DNA from: Pseudeuparius sepicola
Lineage: Eukaryota; Arthropoda; Insecta; Coleoptera; Anthribidae
NCBI GenBank assembly: GCA_963920635.1
Contig: OY987298.1
Coordinates: 56,213,949-56,277,948, forward strand
Direction of reading: 5' to 3'
DNA: 64,000 nucleotides
Within the stretch, counting starts at the first letter, position 1. The number at the start of each line of letters is the position of its first letter. The notes under the pieces were generated by a model. That model ran no database searches. It saw only the letters and a list, made by a program, of their open reading frames with translations, and was not told where the DNA came from. Positions 46,075-56,999 of the stretch are shown here, in pieces. A program made the translations under genes and the position numbers.

Positions 46075-47249
46075 TACAGGGTGATTCAGTTTTAATATGC
46101 AACACTTCAACAGGTGATAGAAAACCAAAAAATAACCGCACTTTCTTCTATAAACTATATCATTTTAAGGCCTAATAAAAAAGTTACAGGGTGTTAAAGT
46201 TGCAAGAAATATGTGGAATTTATTGAAATTTTACAAACTAGTCGAGATATTTAAATCATATTTGGTACACGTTATAACGGCATGGGTTAGCATAAAACCT
46301 GTTAATAACAACCATCTTGAACAACCAGTGGCGTAGAAATGGGTAATTAGTATAATTTATTTTAGAAAAAAATAGAACCACCTTGTATAGCAATAAAATG
46401 TATTCAAATTCTTATGTAAATTTTTATTGTAAACAAAAACGTTCTCTTAGCATTTTTCATATGTGTCATGGTTTCATAGCAAATTTGATTTTTTCGTATT
46501 ATTTCGGGGTACTTCTGAAAAATTAACTTAAAGCTTTTCTCCATAAGTAACACTCAAAGTAGAAAAAAATGTGTTTTTTACTTTAAATACAGTAACTTTT
46601 CCCAATAAACTTACCCATTCAAGGTTTTACTTTTCAAGATACAGAGCGTAACATTAATTGTATCTTTCTTAAATGTTTTAGACCCTGTATCTTCAAAAGT
46701 ATAGCCTTAAATAGGTGAGTTTATTGGAAAAAGTTACTTTATTTCAGGTAGCAAACACATTATTTCTACTTTAAGTGTTACTTATGAAGCAAATTTTTTA
46801 GATAATTTTTCAGAAGTACCCCGAAATATTACGAAAAAATCAAATTTGCTATGAAACCATGACACATATGAAAAAATGCTAAGAGAACGTTTTTGTTTAC
46901 AATAAAAATTTACATAAGAATTTGAATAAATTTTACTGGTATACAAGGTGGTTCTATTTTTTTTCTAAAATAAATTAAACCCATTTCTACGCCACTGGTT
47001 GTTCAAGATGGTTGATATTAACAGGTTTTATGCTAACCCATGCGGTTATAACGTGTACCAAATATGACTTAAATATCTCAACTAGTATGTAAAATATTCA
47101 ATAAATTCCACATATTTCTTGCAACTTTAACACCCTGTAACTTTTTTATAAGGCCTTAAAATGATATAGTTTATAGAAGAAAGTGCGGTTATTTTTTGGT
47201 TTTCTATCACCTGTTGAAGTGTTGCAGATTAAAACTGAATCGCCCTGTA
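46075..47249. mobile_element. Long palindromic TA-type element
   Basis: The ends are TACAGGGTGATTCAGTTTTA and its complement ...CTGAATCGCCCTGTA. The arms pair for over 300 bp (ATGCAACACTTCAACAGGTG, CAGTGGCGTAGAAATGGG) and the middle is also palindromic (GAACGTTTTTGTTTACAAT / complement). Each arm ends internally in GAACCACCTTGTATA, whose complement CAAGGTGGTTCT resembles the outer end CAGGGTGATTC. Each arm could therefore be a complete small TIR element of about 318 bp, the two lying head to head. Confidence 0.8.
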
Positions 47250-47439
47250 GAGTAAGTGTCAATGAAAGAAAGGTTTTAATTTCGTGTTTTATATGCCGGT
47301 TGAGCACACTTCCACAAGAAAGGAGTCTATATTATTTTTGGCCTGAAGCCCAACACAAGTTGCCAGCAATTTCACTGTCTATTATACCTTAACGATTTAT
47401 AAGCAGGGAAATTTCTGGCCAAAGGCTAACTCCCACGTA

Positions 47440-47738
47440 CAAGGAACGGGCCCGAAATTCCTCTACCGCCCGCCCGTTTCATGGGAGGTTATGATGTTTT
47501 GAGATTGGGGGGAATGGGGGAATGCCTCCCGTACGTACACAAAGGCCACCCCCTTTGATCTCCGGGCACGGCTATTACAAGATTCCCCGGGGACAAGATT
47601 TCAGGTGGCTCTCCAATCTTATGTATACGCAGCGCGATACTCGTGTTTTCGGCCGAGGTGTTCTCCTCATCATTAATAATGACTTGCGGTAGAGCATTAG
47701 CGAGTAAATTTATGGGTGGCTCATTACATTGTTAGAGT
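47440..47738 (+). repeat. Dispersed repeat family R5, copy 2 (longest)
   Basis: GC-richer than its surroundings (ACGTACAAGGAACGGGCCCG, CCGCCCGCCCG). From 47530 it follows the same blocks as 40625-40812. Confidence 0.55.
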
Positions 47739-48949
47739 TGTTGGTGTAAGGTAAAAGTTGATTTTAACTGATCAGAATCGGAGAGTACCTAAAGGTACCT
47801 AATTTTGTATGAATCGAAAGATTTGCACTAAATTTGGTAACTAAGGATTTTTGGGGGCGAGGAATACAAATATTAAACTCTATTCAAACTAAACGCAAGT
47901 GAAACATAAACACAAGTTGATGCATGGCTAGAGCGTGATACGCACGTGATCGGCTTGCTATTGGCTAGTCGGCAAGAAAGTCTGTCCCGGCGGGCGAGTG
48001 CAGCGAGTCGGTATTTCTGGACCTTTATTTTCTCCGATATAATTATTTTAAGTAAGTGGACTAGGTGTGCCATAAAGGTTTGTTTTTAAAGTTCTTAATA
48101 CTGGGGCATATTATTTTAATGTTTTATATTATAAAATTCACAGAGATCGTCCTTAATCACATGCATTTAGTTTTAATACAGTGTAGTATAGCTTTTATAT
48201 AATTTGTGGAGGGCGCCATCTCCGGTAGTTCACAAACTTTAAATCGTCATAACGTTTTTGGGTCTAGGTTCTAAGTTTAAAAAATATTATAAAACCTCGG
48301 AGAAAAACATACTTATGTCAGAGAAAATATACTTACTACTCTGATATCGTCTCAAAATAGGAGTGCCTTAGGTTTTAATCGGGAAAATTTAATAGGCCAT
48401 AGAACTCTAAAAATGTTTTAAGCCTTCATTTTGGAGATAGGTATATTTTATTATTTGTTTTTAAACTTTGCGAAGGTGGACTTGATTTATATTGTTGGAA
48501 TTGCTGACCAACGATTATCAAAATTTTAAAACGGTACGTTAAGTTTTATTGAAGAAATAATATTTTACTATTTAATTTTATCAATTGAATTAAACTTATT
48601 TAATCGCAGGGCCCGGATAAACTCGTTTTGTGTTTCTTTCTCGAAAAGTAAGCGAGATAGACAAAAAATGCGAGAGAGAAAAATTGTATGCCTAATTATT
48701 TTAATATAAAATAATATCAAATTTCATAAAAAAAGCAGTGCTAAGCTCTTTACTTATTAAAAACGTGCCAAGTTTAATAAGTGTGGAAACAGCCACCAGG
48801 AGCCACAAGCTCCGAATTTACCTGCATCTCAGCGCAGCAGTATATACGCAGCAGTACACGTCAACAGGTTTCTTTGTGTTCTCGTCTCTCCACGGCAGTC
48901 TCTGCGCTGGGCGGTCCCACTTATCTTATGCGAAGATTTATTCAGGATA
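47739..48949. other. No recognised gene
   Basis: AT-rich; frames at 47873-48073 and 48738-49103 are unrecognised, the latter being antisense to LINE remains. Confidence 0.35.
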
Positions 48950-48985
48950 TGACGTGATTTTTAAAACCCATATCCGAATCAAAAA

Positions 48986-49258
48986 CTACACCAAGATTCT
49001 TTTCCGAGTGAACGATGCGGCTAGAGGAGTATCATTAAGAGAAATATTTAATTTTTCGGAGATTAAATCACGCTTACGTTGCTTACAGATTAGCCTAAGT
49101 TGACATTTATCAATATTAAGTTTAAGATTGTTTTCTGAGGAATACTTAGAGATTGCCTTTAGATCGCTGTTGATGAGATTTGTGGCCACATCAACATCAT
49201 CGGGATGAAAAGGAAGAAACAATTGCGTGTCATCAGCATACGTCATCATAGTACAATG
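48986..49258 (-). pseudogene. LINE RT palm, downstream half
   Basis: Starts at the target duplication and reads TYADDTQLFLPFHPDDVDVA (catalytic YADD), then NLKLNIDKCQLRLIC. It is directly continuous with the 50486-50830 half once the insertion is discounted. After SLNDTPLAASF the reading changes frame (NLGVVFDSDMGF) and homology ends near 48955. Confidence 0.85.
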
Positions 49259-50501
49259 CCGAGGCCAACGATAAGGACAGGCCACGGCGCTAACGCATAA
49301 TCGCGTAGTCACGTGACCAACTTAGCCCTATATAATGAAAGGCATTTTTGGAGATAAGTAGAAAAAACAAAATTCGTAACAATTTGGCAAGTTTTCTTTC
49401 ATCTATTACATTATTGGTTTTGTGCATCCAAGCTTTCTCTAATTGTTTTTTCAAAATTTTCAACCTGCCTCAGCTGTTTTAGGCTGAGAGTTAAACGGCA
49501 CTGCACTCACAATATTTTGGCACATTCTCAAAAATTGTTGGGACATCGCCTTCCTTTAGCTTAGGTGATATTCTCTATAGGTATTTTCCTCCCACAACAC
49601 ATTTGTCCACTTTAATTATTGTTTCACTTTCTTGAAAATGTGTTAGCCACACATACTTAAGGGTTTTTTAGAAATTAAATCTCAGTTGGGATTTGACGAA
49701 TCCATTTTTGGCGAAAATTTTCATCCCGAGGCAAAACAAATGTTTGTTATGGCGACACTTTCTTCCTGGCTTTTGTAATATGTATAAATATAATATAAAC
49801 AGACCCAATATTTGGTATTTAGGTTATTTTTTACGAAATAAAAATGAAAACTAACCTCAGTAGGTATACAGTAAATATTGACGAGGTCCCAGTTGATCAG
49901 CAGCGTGAAAGACCGAATAGAAACCGTATCAGGGCGTGGGTCGACAATGAAAATCCTCGAGTACGTTACAACACTGAATTATTTCGCACAAGGTGAATGG
50001 TGAATACAATGGCTGGAATACACAAACCCGAACGTGGTCAACGGAAACGGCTTCCAGCCACCCGGACCGTCTGAACTCGCGGATCTCCCGTAAGCAGTTC
50101 ACCCCTCTGTGTCTCAGGCTCCACTGTCCAATACTGTCCCATGTCCATAATAGTCCATTCCGGGTTCCCTATTCTGTGGTTCGGGGGAGAATTCCCCTTA
50201 CAGCGCTCACGCGTCGCGTCGGTGCGAGCGGCACCAATACTCTTGGACGGAACGACTCCCTCCCAGACACCCAGAGGCCATAATAACACCTGGGCGGTTC
50301 CCCTCCGCCAGGACACACGCGCACTAGACACAAACTTGTTTCTAAAATCTAAATAAAGACGTTTAAAAACACTTTAAACATTGAAAACTTCTCAAAACCC
50401 AAGCTGCCGCTTTCAGTTATGTGTCAAATGACATCTAACGTCGGACTGAGAGGGTCACGTGATTTTTGTGCGCCAGGGCCTGTCTTTATAGTAGGCCTTG
50501 A
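49259..50501. mobile_element. 8-bp-TSD (hAT/P-like) element inside the LINE
   Basis: Flanked by GTACAATG at 49251-49258 and 50502-50509. Imperfect TIRs are CCGAGGCCAACGATAAGGAC / TCAAGGCCTACTATAAAGAC, followed on both sides by CAGGCC, GGCGC and TCACGTGACC, so they extend about 60 bp. The interior holds a 50-codon frame and a GC-rich block (about 49990-50340). No transposase domain is recognised. Confidence 0.85.
49844..49996 (+). CDS. Small unrecognised frame in the 8-bp-TSD element
   Basis: Fifty codons from ATG 49844 to TGA 49994: starts MKTNLSRYTVNIDEVPVDQQ and continues with a basic RERPNRNRIRAW stretch and a NPRVRYNTELF segment. Composition is protein-like rather than AT-noise, and another open stretch (WLEYTNPNVVNGNGFQPPG) follows in a different frame. 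I do not recognise a family. It may be a transposase exon or captured sequence. A TATAAATATAATATAA stretch lies 45-60 bases upstream. Confidence 0.3.
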   Translation: MKTNLSRYTVNIDEVPVDQQRERPNRNRIRAWVDNENPRVRYNTELFRTR

Positions 50502-50830
50502 GTACAATGCGTGATGCTCCCAAAAATGTCAGCAGTGAATATCAGGAACAAAATAGGGCACAGCACTGAACCCTTAGGAACTCCTGATGTAATCAGACGC
50601 AGTTGGGACAACACCTGATCCAACTCTACAATTTGCTTACGATTGGCAAGATAAGATGTAAAAAACTTTAAAGGTATTTCAGTGAAACCGTAAAAAGATA
50701 ATTTGCTGATTAAAAGTTGGTGATCAAGAGTGTCGAAAGCCTTTGAAAAATCTAACAGAGCCAGAGCCAAGGCCTTACCATCGTCAACAGCTTTCAGTAT
50801 CGAATCAGATATATTTGTAAAAACATGGTT
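50486..50830 (-). pseudogene. LINE RT palm, upstream half
   Basis: KAVDDGKALALALLDFSKAF is the first catalytic motif (palm A), and LITSGVPKGSVLCPILF the conserved SGVPQGSVLGP loop with two substitutions. The frame runs into the inserted element at the His-Cys codons encoded by the target duplication and continues in the downstream piece. It would bind RNA template and dNTPs when active. Confidence 0.85.
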
Positions 50831-51749
50831 GACTTACTCTAAAACCAGATTGCCTGTCTTCAATAATGTCGCTGCACATAAGAAATCTATGTATTTGAAA
50901 TTTCAGTATCTTTTCTAAAATCTTAGACACTGGAATAATGGGAATAGGTCTAAAATCTGAGAAACAAGTAGGATTTTTTTATTTTCGGGAGAGGCTTAAT
51001 TAATGACAGTTTCCAAGCATCGGGAAAGTAACACACCTCCAAGCAACAATTTATTATATGAGTTAGGGGCAGTGAGACATAATATGGCAAACAAAGCTGC
51101 AGCATTTGAGCAGAGATACCCTCATGACCAGCAGCATTAGACCCCAACGACAAGACTATATCGATAACCTCCTGTTCCTCTACTAACCTAAATTCAAATA
51201 AAATATCATCGTTAAATTTTCTACAGTTATATACTCCGATGTAGGTATACAGTTATTGGGTGGGCTATACACTGAAACAAAATATTTATTTATACTATCG
51301 GCATCTTTAAGGTTTTCTGGGATAGAAACCGATTGTGTAGGTCTAATATTTAGACGAGTAATTGCTTTCAAAGATCCTTGTTATTTGAATGTTCATGCTG
51401 ATCTAAGAAAGCTCTCATTTCTTGTCGGACGATATTGACAGTGGCATTTCTCAATCTTTTGTAGTTTACCAAATCCCCAAGACTTTTGGACTGTTCGTAA
51501 ATAGCCAAGGCCATATTCCGCATTCTGATCAACATTTTAGAGTTATTAGATAACCAGGGTGAATACTGTTTTGTGACACGTCGAGATATAAATAATGAAG
51601 CATTTTTCTCAAACAGTTTTAAAATTTCGTGAGAGATAAAACGAATTTTGACCTCCAAATTGTTATTATAATAAATTAAGTTCCACCGAACTGCATATAA
51701 ATCGGACTGGAAATCTTATCTAGAAAAGTGTTTCAAATCTTTAATATAT

Positions 51750-52262
51750 ATGACTTGATGAACTGATGAATTTCCCCATTTCAATTTAAAGGACACTGGT
51801 AATTTATTTAAAAGATCTTTTAATGATTGACGGTTCTGTAGGTGATGAAGACAATATAGAGATTTCGATATTCGATTCAAAAACTTAATGTGTTTAAGTC
51901 ATGTACTTTAATGTTCTGCAGGTCTTTCACTTTCATTATTAAACAGCACATTTTCTCTTGTAGATCAATAGGCTTCTCTTTGAAGATTCAGAATATGACG
52001 TACAGAATTCCGTGAATTTGCCTTTGAAATATTATTTATAGTGTTTTGTTGGTCAGAAGTTACTGAATAGAGGGTTGTTTTTGTTGTCATCGTTGGACAT
52101 AATTTCTTTGTCCAAAGTCTGGTGGCCATTGAAATTTATGTCAAAGAGTTTCGCTCCTGCTGTTTGTCGTTGGTTTTTAAGCTTTGGCTCATTTCTTCTA
52201 AATATGGTTTTGATTTTGTCTCCACGGGGCCTGCCCTTAATAGTAACTTGAAGGACCGCTAT
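51750..52262 (-). pseudogene. Unidentified degraded coding remnant
   Basis: Minus-strand pieces in shifting frames look protein-like: VTIKGRPRGDKIKTIFRRNE (about 52240), GAKLFDINFNGHQTLDKEI, SVTSDQQNTINNISKANSRN (about 52070), RISKSLYCLHHLQNRQSLKD (about 51870), LLNKLPVSFKLKWGN (about 51800). The KLP..(L)K..W motif resembles Gag-like proteins of LTR elements, but this is a weak match. It may instead be ORF1/5' sequence of the neighbouring LINE. Confidence 0.3.
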
Positions 52263-52869
52263 ATGTTCTTATACTTTTAAGGTCTAAACTTTGTCGGTAT
52301 ATATTTTTTAAAGAGTCTGAAGCTTTTTGTCAGTCCTTACTTTTGTTGACAGTGTTTATTTTATATTATTTTTTATAATTATCACACAACTTTAAAACTT
52401 TAAAATTGGAACTATAACCCCCTTAATTTAATTACATACCACGTCGATGACGTTAAAATTTTAATATTGCGCCCTCATTCCATTCTGACGACACGTTCTA
52501 TTTTACGTCTCCAAATATAAAAATTCTCGGGGCGCCATATTGTACGGCGACCTAATAGGTACGAGCAAAAAGATTTATCGTCGAAATTAAAATAGCCCCG
52601 TGTTTTTCCTATATGGCGCGCGACCGGGATGCCCATATTTTAGAGGGAGCTTTAATAACTCTAATTAATTGTTTGCCGAGCCTGCTTACACAGCCGTTAA
52701 TGCGAAATTGGCTGCAATCCAGAGAGCGGATGCAGCCTCTAGGCGGTCAGACAACCATGTATGGACGGGTGGAGGTGGAACCAACTCGAAGTCTTTGCGA
52801 GTCCCCAAATATTCAGCTTTTTAAGATTTGTGCCAGTCAGCTTGTGTTGTGTGATCATTGCTGTCGCTA

Positions 52870-54590
52870 AATTCGTACTAGAACTATGATTGAGAAGATG
52901 AAAAAGTGGTACTTTATTTTTTAGTTGGTATTAACAATTTAGATAAGTCCGTCTATAGGTGTTTCAAACTTCTGATATAGTTACAGAATGATTTGACTGA
53001 CCAGCAGACCACTGAAGAGAAAATACATAATATAAATAAGTAAACCCATCGAGGGGCATAAAGTGTATAAAAGTAGGGTTGTTCACAAAAAATTAATTCA
53101 GTTTGAAAGCCATCAGAAGGCCCTAAATATATAGCCTCTAAATGAAATCTGTGGAATATAAAAAAAACTAAAATATTATTTGTGTAGAGAAAAATAGTAA
53201 GAAGTTCATAATTCGTTTGAATTCGCGGAACGCTTTCATTAGATTGATGATTTTGCGCTTAATTCATTTTTAAGATGTTCACTTCTTTCCATTGCTGGGG
53301 TCAGGGGTATGCAGGGACTCTTTCAAGTAAGGGGACCCAGCATTATACTTTCCAAAATGAGGCCTATTCTTTCCTCATTCTAATGGTATCAGTGATGCCA
53401 AGTATGCCATTTTATTGGAGAATCTATGAATATAACAGGTACTTTGATTGTGAGTAAAAATTAATAACGGTTTGTATGATTTCTAAAAATTAGACTTGAC
53501 AATTTTATGTCTACAAGTGCAGAATATGGCAACTGTCAAATGAAACAAATTTATTTTATAGTTGAAATTGATTTCCAGCAATTATTTCCACGAATTTAAG
53601 TAATAAGTATGGTAAGTCAGTGCCGATTTTGCTTATTTAAGAGTTTGTCGCTATTGCACCTTGTTACCATGTTTCTCAATCCATTTTTATGTACCTACTT
53701 GAACTTTCTTCCCATGTAGAATGTATATACCCAAAGAACTTTCACAGATTTCGGTATGGACTAATAAGATTAGGTGTAGTAGTTCTAATCGTGTAGTTTT
53801 TCTTGGTGTTAATTATAAAATGTTTGTAATTTTATTTCTCTCCCAAGGTACCTCACAAACTTAAAATAAACTTTCGTAGATAAAAACTCTTTAAAAAACG
53901 ACCCGACTGAAGCTACCTGCTTAATATAATTTACGAAATACGATTTTTGTTTTGAACAACCTACTTATATACGTAATGCCCACATAATGGAAATTGTAGG
54001 ATTACTAAAGGTGATACAAGAAAAATCTGGTTGCAATTATTATTGGGACTGATACAGGCGGCCGCATTACCTTTAATAATTGACACATCCGAGTATCTGG
54101 AAGTTAGAAAACATAAAAATTGGGAATTATGATGGGAAATATTTTGCCTCCTTTAGAATCTATGGCACTGGCATGTGGTCTCCTTGGAGTGTGGTCTCCT
54201 TGGAGTCGACAGAAAACAAACTTCCCCTCAAGGCTTCCCTTTTTCTATGTGATAGACTATGACATGCTGGGTCCCCCTATTTTAAAGAGTCCCTGGGGGT
54301 ATGGGATGTTTTTGGATTTGGACAGTTTAAAATTATGTGTCATTCACCATAGGTGCGTCATTTAATATTTCAAAGTTTGAATTTTCAATAAAAATTTCAA
54401 TTTAAACTTCCTCCTCGTTACCTACAAAACACGAGTTTTTGTTCCTCATAATCAGGAGACATGGTGGCTTGTTTTGAAATGAAAGCACTGTCTATCTAAT
54501 ATTTTAGTGTATACTCGTGAATTAAGTAAAGCTCGCCTGGATCGGACTATGAATTCATCACATAGATACTTTCATACTTTATTCCGTTCG
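52870..54590. repeat. Mostly no gene; inverted pair 53306-53345 / 54264-54304
   Basis: GCAGGGACTCTTT...GGGGACCCAGCAT at 53311 is mirrored by ATGCTGGGTCCCCC...AAAGAGTCCC at 54264, about 40 bp each. A 17-bp direct repeat, GTGTGGTCTCCTTGGAG / ATGTGGTCTCCTTGGAG, lies at 54174-54211. No coding recognised. Confidence 0.45.
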
Positions 54591-54639
54591 TTTCTGCTCT
54601 GCCTTCTTCGATTTGCGGGCTTATATCCCGAAACCCGCC

Positions 54640-54728
54640 GCTCCGTGAGCGGAAATCTAGTGCACGGACATCCACCGCCAAATTGCGCTCGTATGAAATG
54701 AATAATGCAACGTCGCAAACGGGCGCTA
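54640..54728 (-). repeat. Dispersed repeat R6, copy 1
   Basis: The reverse complement of this block matches 60370-60450: GTTGCATTATTCATTTCA, then GGGCGCAATTT / GAGCGCAATTT, then CGG(C/T)G(A/G)TG. Confidence 0.6.
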
Positions 54729-55392
54729 GTATATACGCCTTGTCACTTATTTGACGCCGCGAAAGTGCACTTATCTCAACTAGCTGGTCAAATACTCACC
54801 TACGGACGCGTAACCACATTCTTGTCAAACACAAGCCTCTGTCGGCAGTAATAAAATTCTGACGTATTTATAAAGAGTTATCACGGCTATGGCTATAGCT
54901 TCATGTCCTGGAAAATAGATGGCGCTGACGGTTAACAATGCATTTTAGTTTGTTTCCGGAAAGCGCATAGTGAGACAAAAAGTGTCAGATGTGAAAACCG
55001 TGAGCGCAGTCTTTAATACCTAATACGTCAGTCAACGATTCTAGCATAACGAAAGATCCCTTTTAGCAGGTAATCGATTTGACCCATTTTTACAACAGTA
55101 AGCAAGCAAGGAATATCTTATCCCTACTACTACAAGCAAAATAACAATCATTTTCAAATCCCTACCCGTATCAATTTAAAACTCAAGTTTGATAATGATA
55201 TTTCAGTGATTCCCTCTATTTCAGTGCGATTCTTGACATAAGCGCACGTGAGAAGGAAGCGAACGCGAAAACAACAAAAGGCACAAATCTAAAAGTGGTC
55301 GAACTTTTCACACTTTTTATCAAAAAAATAACTTGGAACCATTATAATCCCTGAAATCTGCAGATGTATGTTGCAAATTTAAAATTGAATGA
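54729..55392. other. No recognised feature
   Basis: Upstream of the hAT pseudogene; may hold its 5' part but no similarity is visible. Confidence 0.3.
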
Positions 55393-56220
55393 ATGGAAAA
55401 ACTTGCAGACGCAGAAGCTCTAACTTTATTCAGTGATGGATGGACTGATCTGAACGGTGTATCACTAATAAATATCATATATGCAATACCTGAGCCAGTT
55501 TTTTTTTAAACAATTTTAAGTGGAGTTGAAAGGCATATCTCCGATTATATAGCGGATATACTTGCAGCAGAAATTAATGTGATTGGAAGCCGTAAAGTTA
55601 ACGGTGTGATAATGGACAATGCTGCCAATATGAAGAGCACGACATGGGTATTACTCCAGAAAAAACAGCCACATTGCATATGGTTTCATTGCCCATGTCT
55701 TCAACTTGCTATCAAAAGATTTAAATAAAACAAATACGGTCACCGAGAGTATCCAAACGGGGAAAGAAATTGCAAAATACTTTAATAACAAGCATATTCC
55801 AAAAGTTGTTTTCCGTAAAATTCAAAGTGACAGAGATGAACAATCAATTACATTGAAAACACCTGTGAAAACCAGGTGGGGCTCATATAATATATAATTA
55901 TTATGCTATTGACAAATAAAACAAAATCAAAGGCTTCCTGTATCGACAAAGATCTTGTCAATATCGTTGACAATAATATTAGGAAGCATTAGGACAATAA
56001 CTACTGGGAAAAATTTGAAAAATCGCTGCATAACTCTTGAACCCAATCCTTGATGCAATAACAGTGTTGCAAAGTGATAAAACAAATTTGGGCGTTGTTT
56101 GCAAAACGATGAAGACTGTTGATATTAGTATTAAAAATTGCAGTGAGTTGTTTTTAGTTTCACCTTGGAATACTAGAAATGTAACGAAAAAATATTGTTT
56201 CACCAAAATTGCTACATGAC
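55393..56220 (+). pseudogene. hAT transposase (DUF659-type) pseudogene
   Basis: Frame 1 from 55393 starts MEKLADAEALTLFSDGWTDL and runs through NGVSLINIIYAIPEPVF, a stop, SGVERHISDYIADILAAE, VNGVIMDNAANMKSTTW, and PHCIWFHCPCLQLAIK. A shifted frame at 55706-55897 continues KDLNKTNTVTESIQTG, FNNKHIPKVVF, LKTPVKTRWGSYN. A later piece reads LLNPILDAITVLQSDKTNLG (about 56030). SDGW (first Asp), MDNAANM (second Asp region) and TRWGS are signature blocks of the DUF659 branch of hAT transposases. At least one stop and two frameshifts, no BED finger and no hATC tail: dead and truncated. Confidence 0.85.
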
Positions 56221-56416
56221 TATTTTATCTTCTTACAGTATTATTTTTTCGATGAAAAATGCCTAATATAGTTTTTCGAAAAACTCACCCCTTTAGAAAG
56301 TCGAAGATGGCTGGTTCTCGTGGTGCAATGCCAAACAAATACTTCGCAAACGATGACCTTCAATTCCCGCAGTCTACTTACATTTTCAGGGGTGTTAACG
56401 TTAACATGAAAACCAG

Positions 56417-56464
56417 ACACACTCTATAATTTATAGAGTGTGTCTATAATTTATAGAGTGTGTC
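56417..56464. repeat. Tandem palindrome
   Basis: The 20-bp unit TCTATAATTTATAGAGTGTG is repeated exactly at 56423-56442 and 56443-56462. Each contains the perfect dyad CTATAAATTATAG-type core, so two overlapping hairpins are possible. Confidence 0.85.
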
Positions 56465-56999
56465 TATATGCTACATATAATATATTTTTAGCAATGTAGT
56501 AAATACAACTTTTAAACAACGACTTGCTCTGGTAGTCAAGCGTCGCTTTACAGCAGACAACATAAAGCTAACTACAAAGGTTTTTAAGGCATGAGGATGG
56601 GTTTCCCCCAGTTTGTGGGCGAGCTATACATCCACCGTCTGGATTGCAGCCAATTTCGCATTAACGGCTGTGTAAGCAGGCACGGCAAACAATTAATTAG
56701 AGTTATTAAAGCCGCCTTCTAAAATACGAGCAGAGCACTGTCGCGCGGCCTAGGAAAAACCGTCCATTTTAATTTTCGCATTAATTTTTTTCTTTCATAG
56801 ATGACTATGAAGGATATTCACCGTTAACCTTAAAAGCCAGATACTAAAGATACTTTATTTAAACACTTTCCAATAGCAGCTTTTGGTTGTTATACAGAGG
56901 GCTCCAAATCTAGTCTTGAGCGAACATAGGAAAAGTACAGGCTCTTCCGCGCAACTGTAATGTGAAAATTACAACAATTTCTCACAATAAATACGTAAC

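Larger units (their letters stand above)
48950..51745 (-). mobile_element. Jockey/CR1-type LINE, split by a later insertion
   Basis: Minus-strand order: EN-RT linker (51658-51368; RVTKQYSPWLSNNSKMLIRM), 51371-51183, RT entry (51153-50950; GISAQMLQLCLPYY, YFPDAWKLSLIKPLPK), RPIPIIPVSKILEKIL (about 50940), IEDRQSGFR (about 50855), palm A (LALLDFSKAFDTLDHQL), SGVPKGSVLCPILFLIF (about 50560). After a 1243-bp insertion it resumes in the same frame with TYADDTQLFLPF (about 49240) down to NLGVVFDSDMGFKNHV (about 48960). A few frameshifts only; less decayed than the LINE at 17-20 kb. Confidence 0.85.
52584..56781. repeat. Inverted repeat pair 4.2 kb apart
   Basis: 52584-52735 and 56629-56781 are inverted copies of about 150 bp (AATAACTCTAATTAATTGTT, TGCTTACACAGCCGTTAATG, CGAAATTGGCTGCAATCCAG and complements), about 85-90% identical by eye. 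They could be TIRs of one element that contains the hAT pseudogene at 55393, or two independent copies of one repeat. Confidence 0.6.

Noticed and set aside
46325..46997. Nested hAT MITE with CAGTGGCG ends inside the palindrome
   Set aside because: The flanking 8 bases are inverted, not directly repeated, on the two sides, so there is no target duplication; the ends belong to the palindrome arms.
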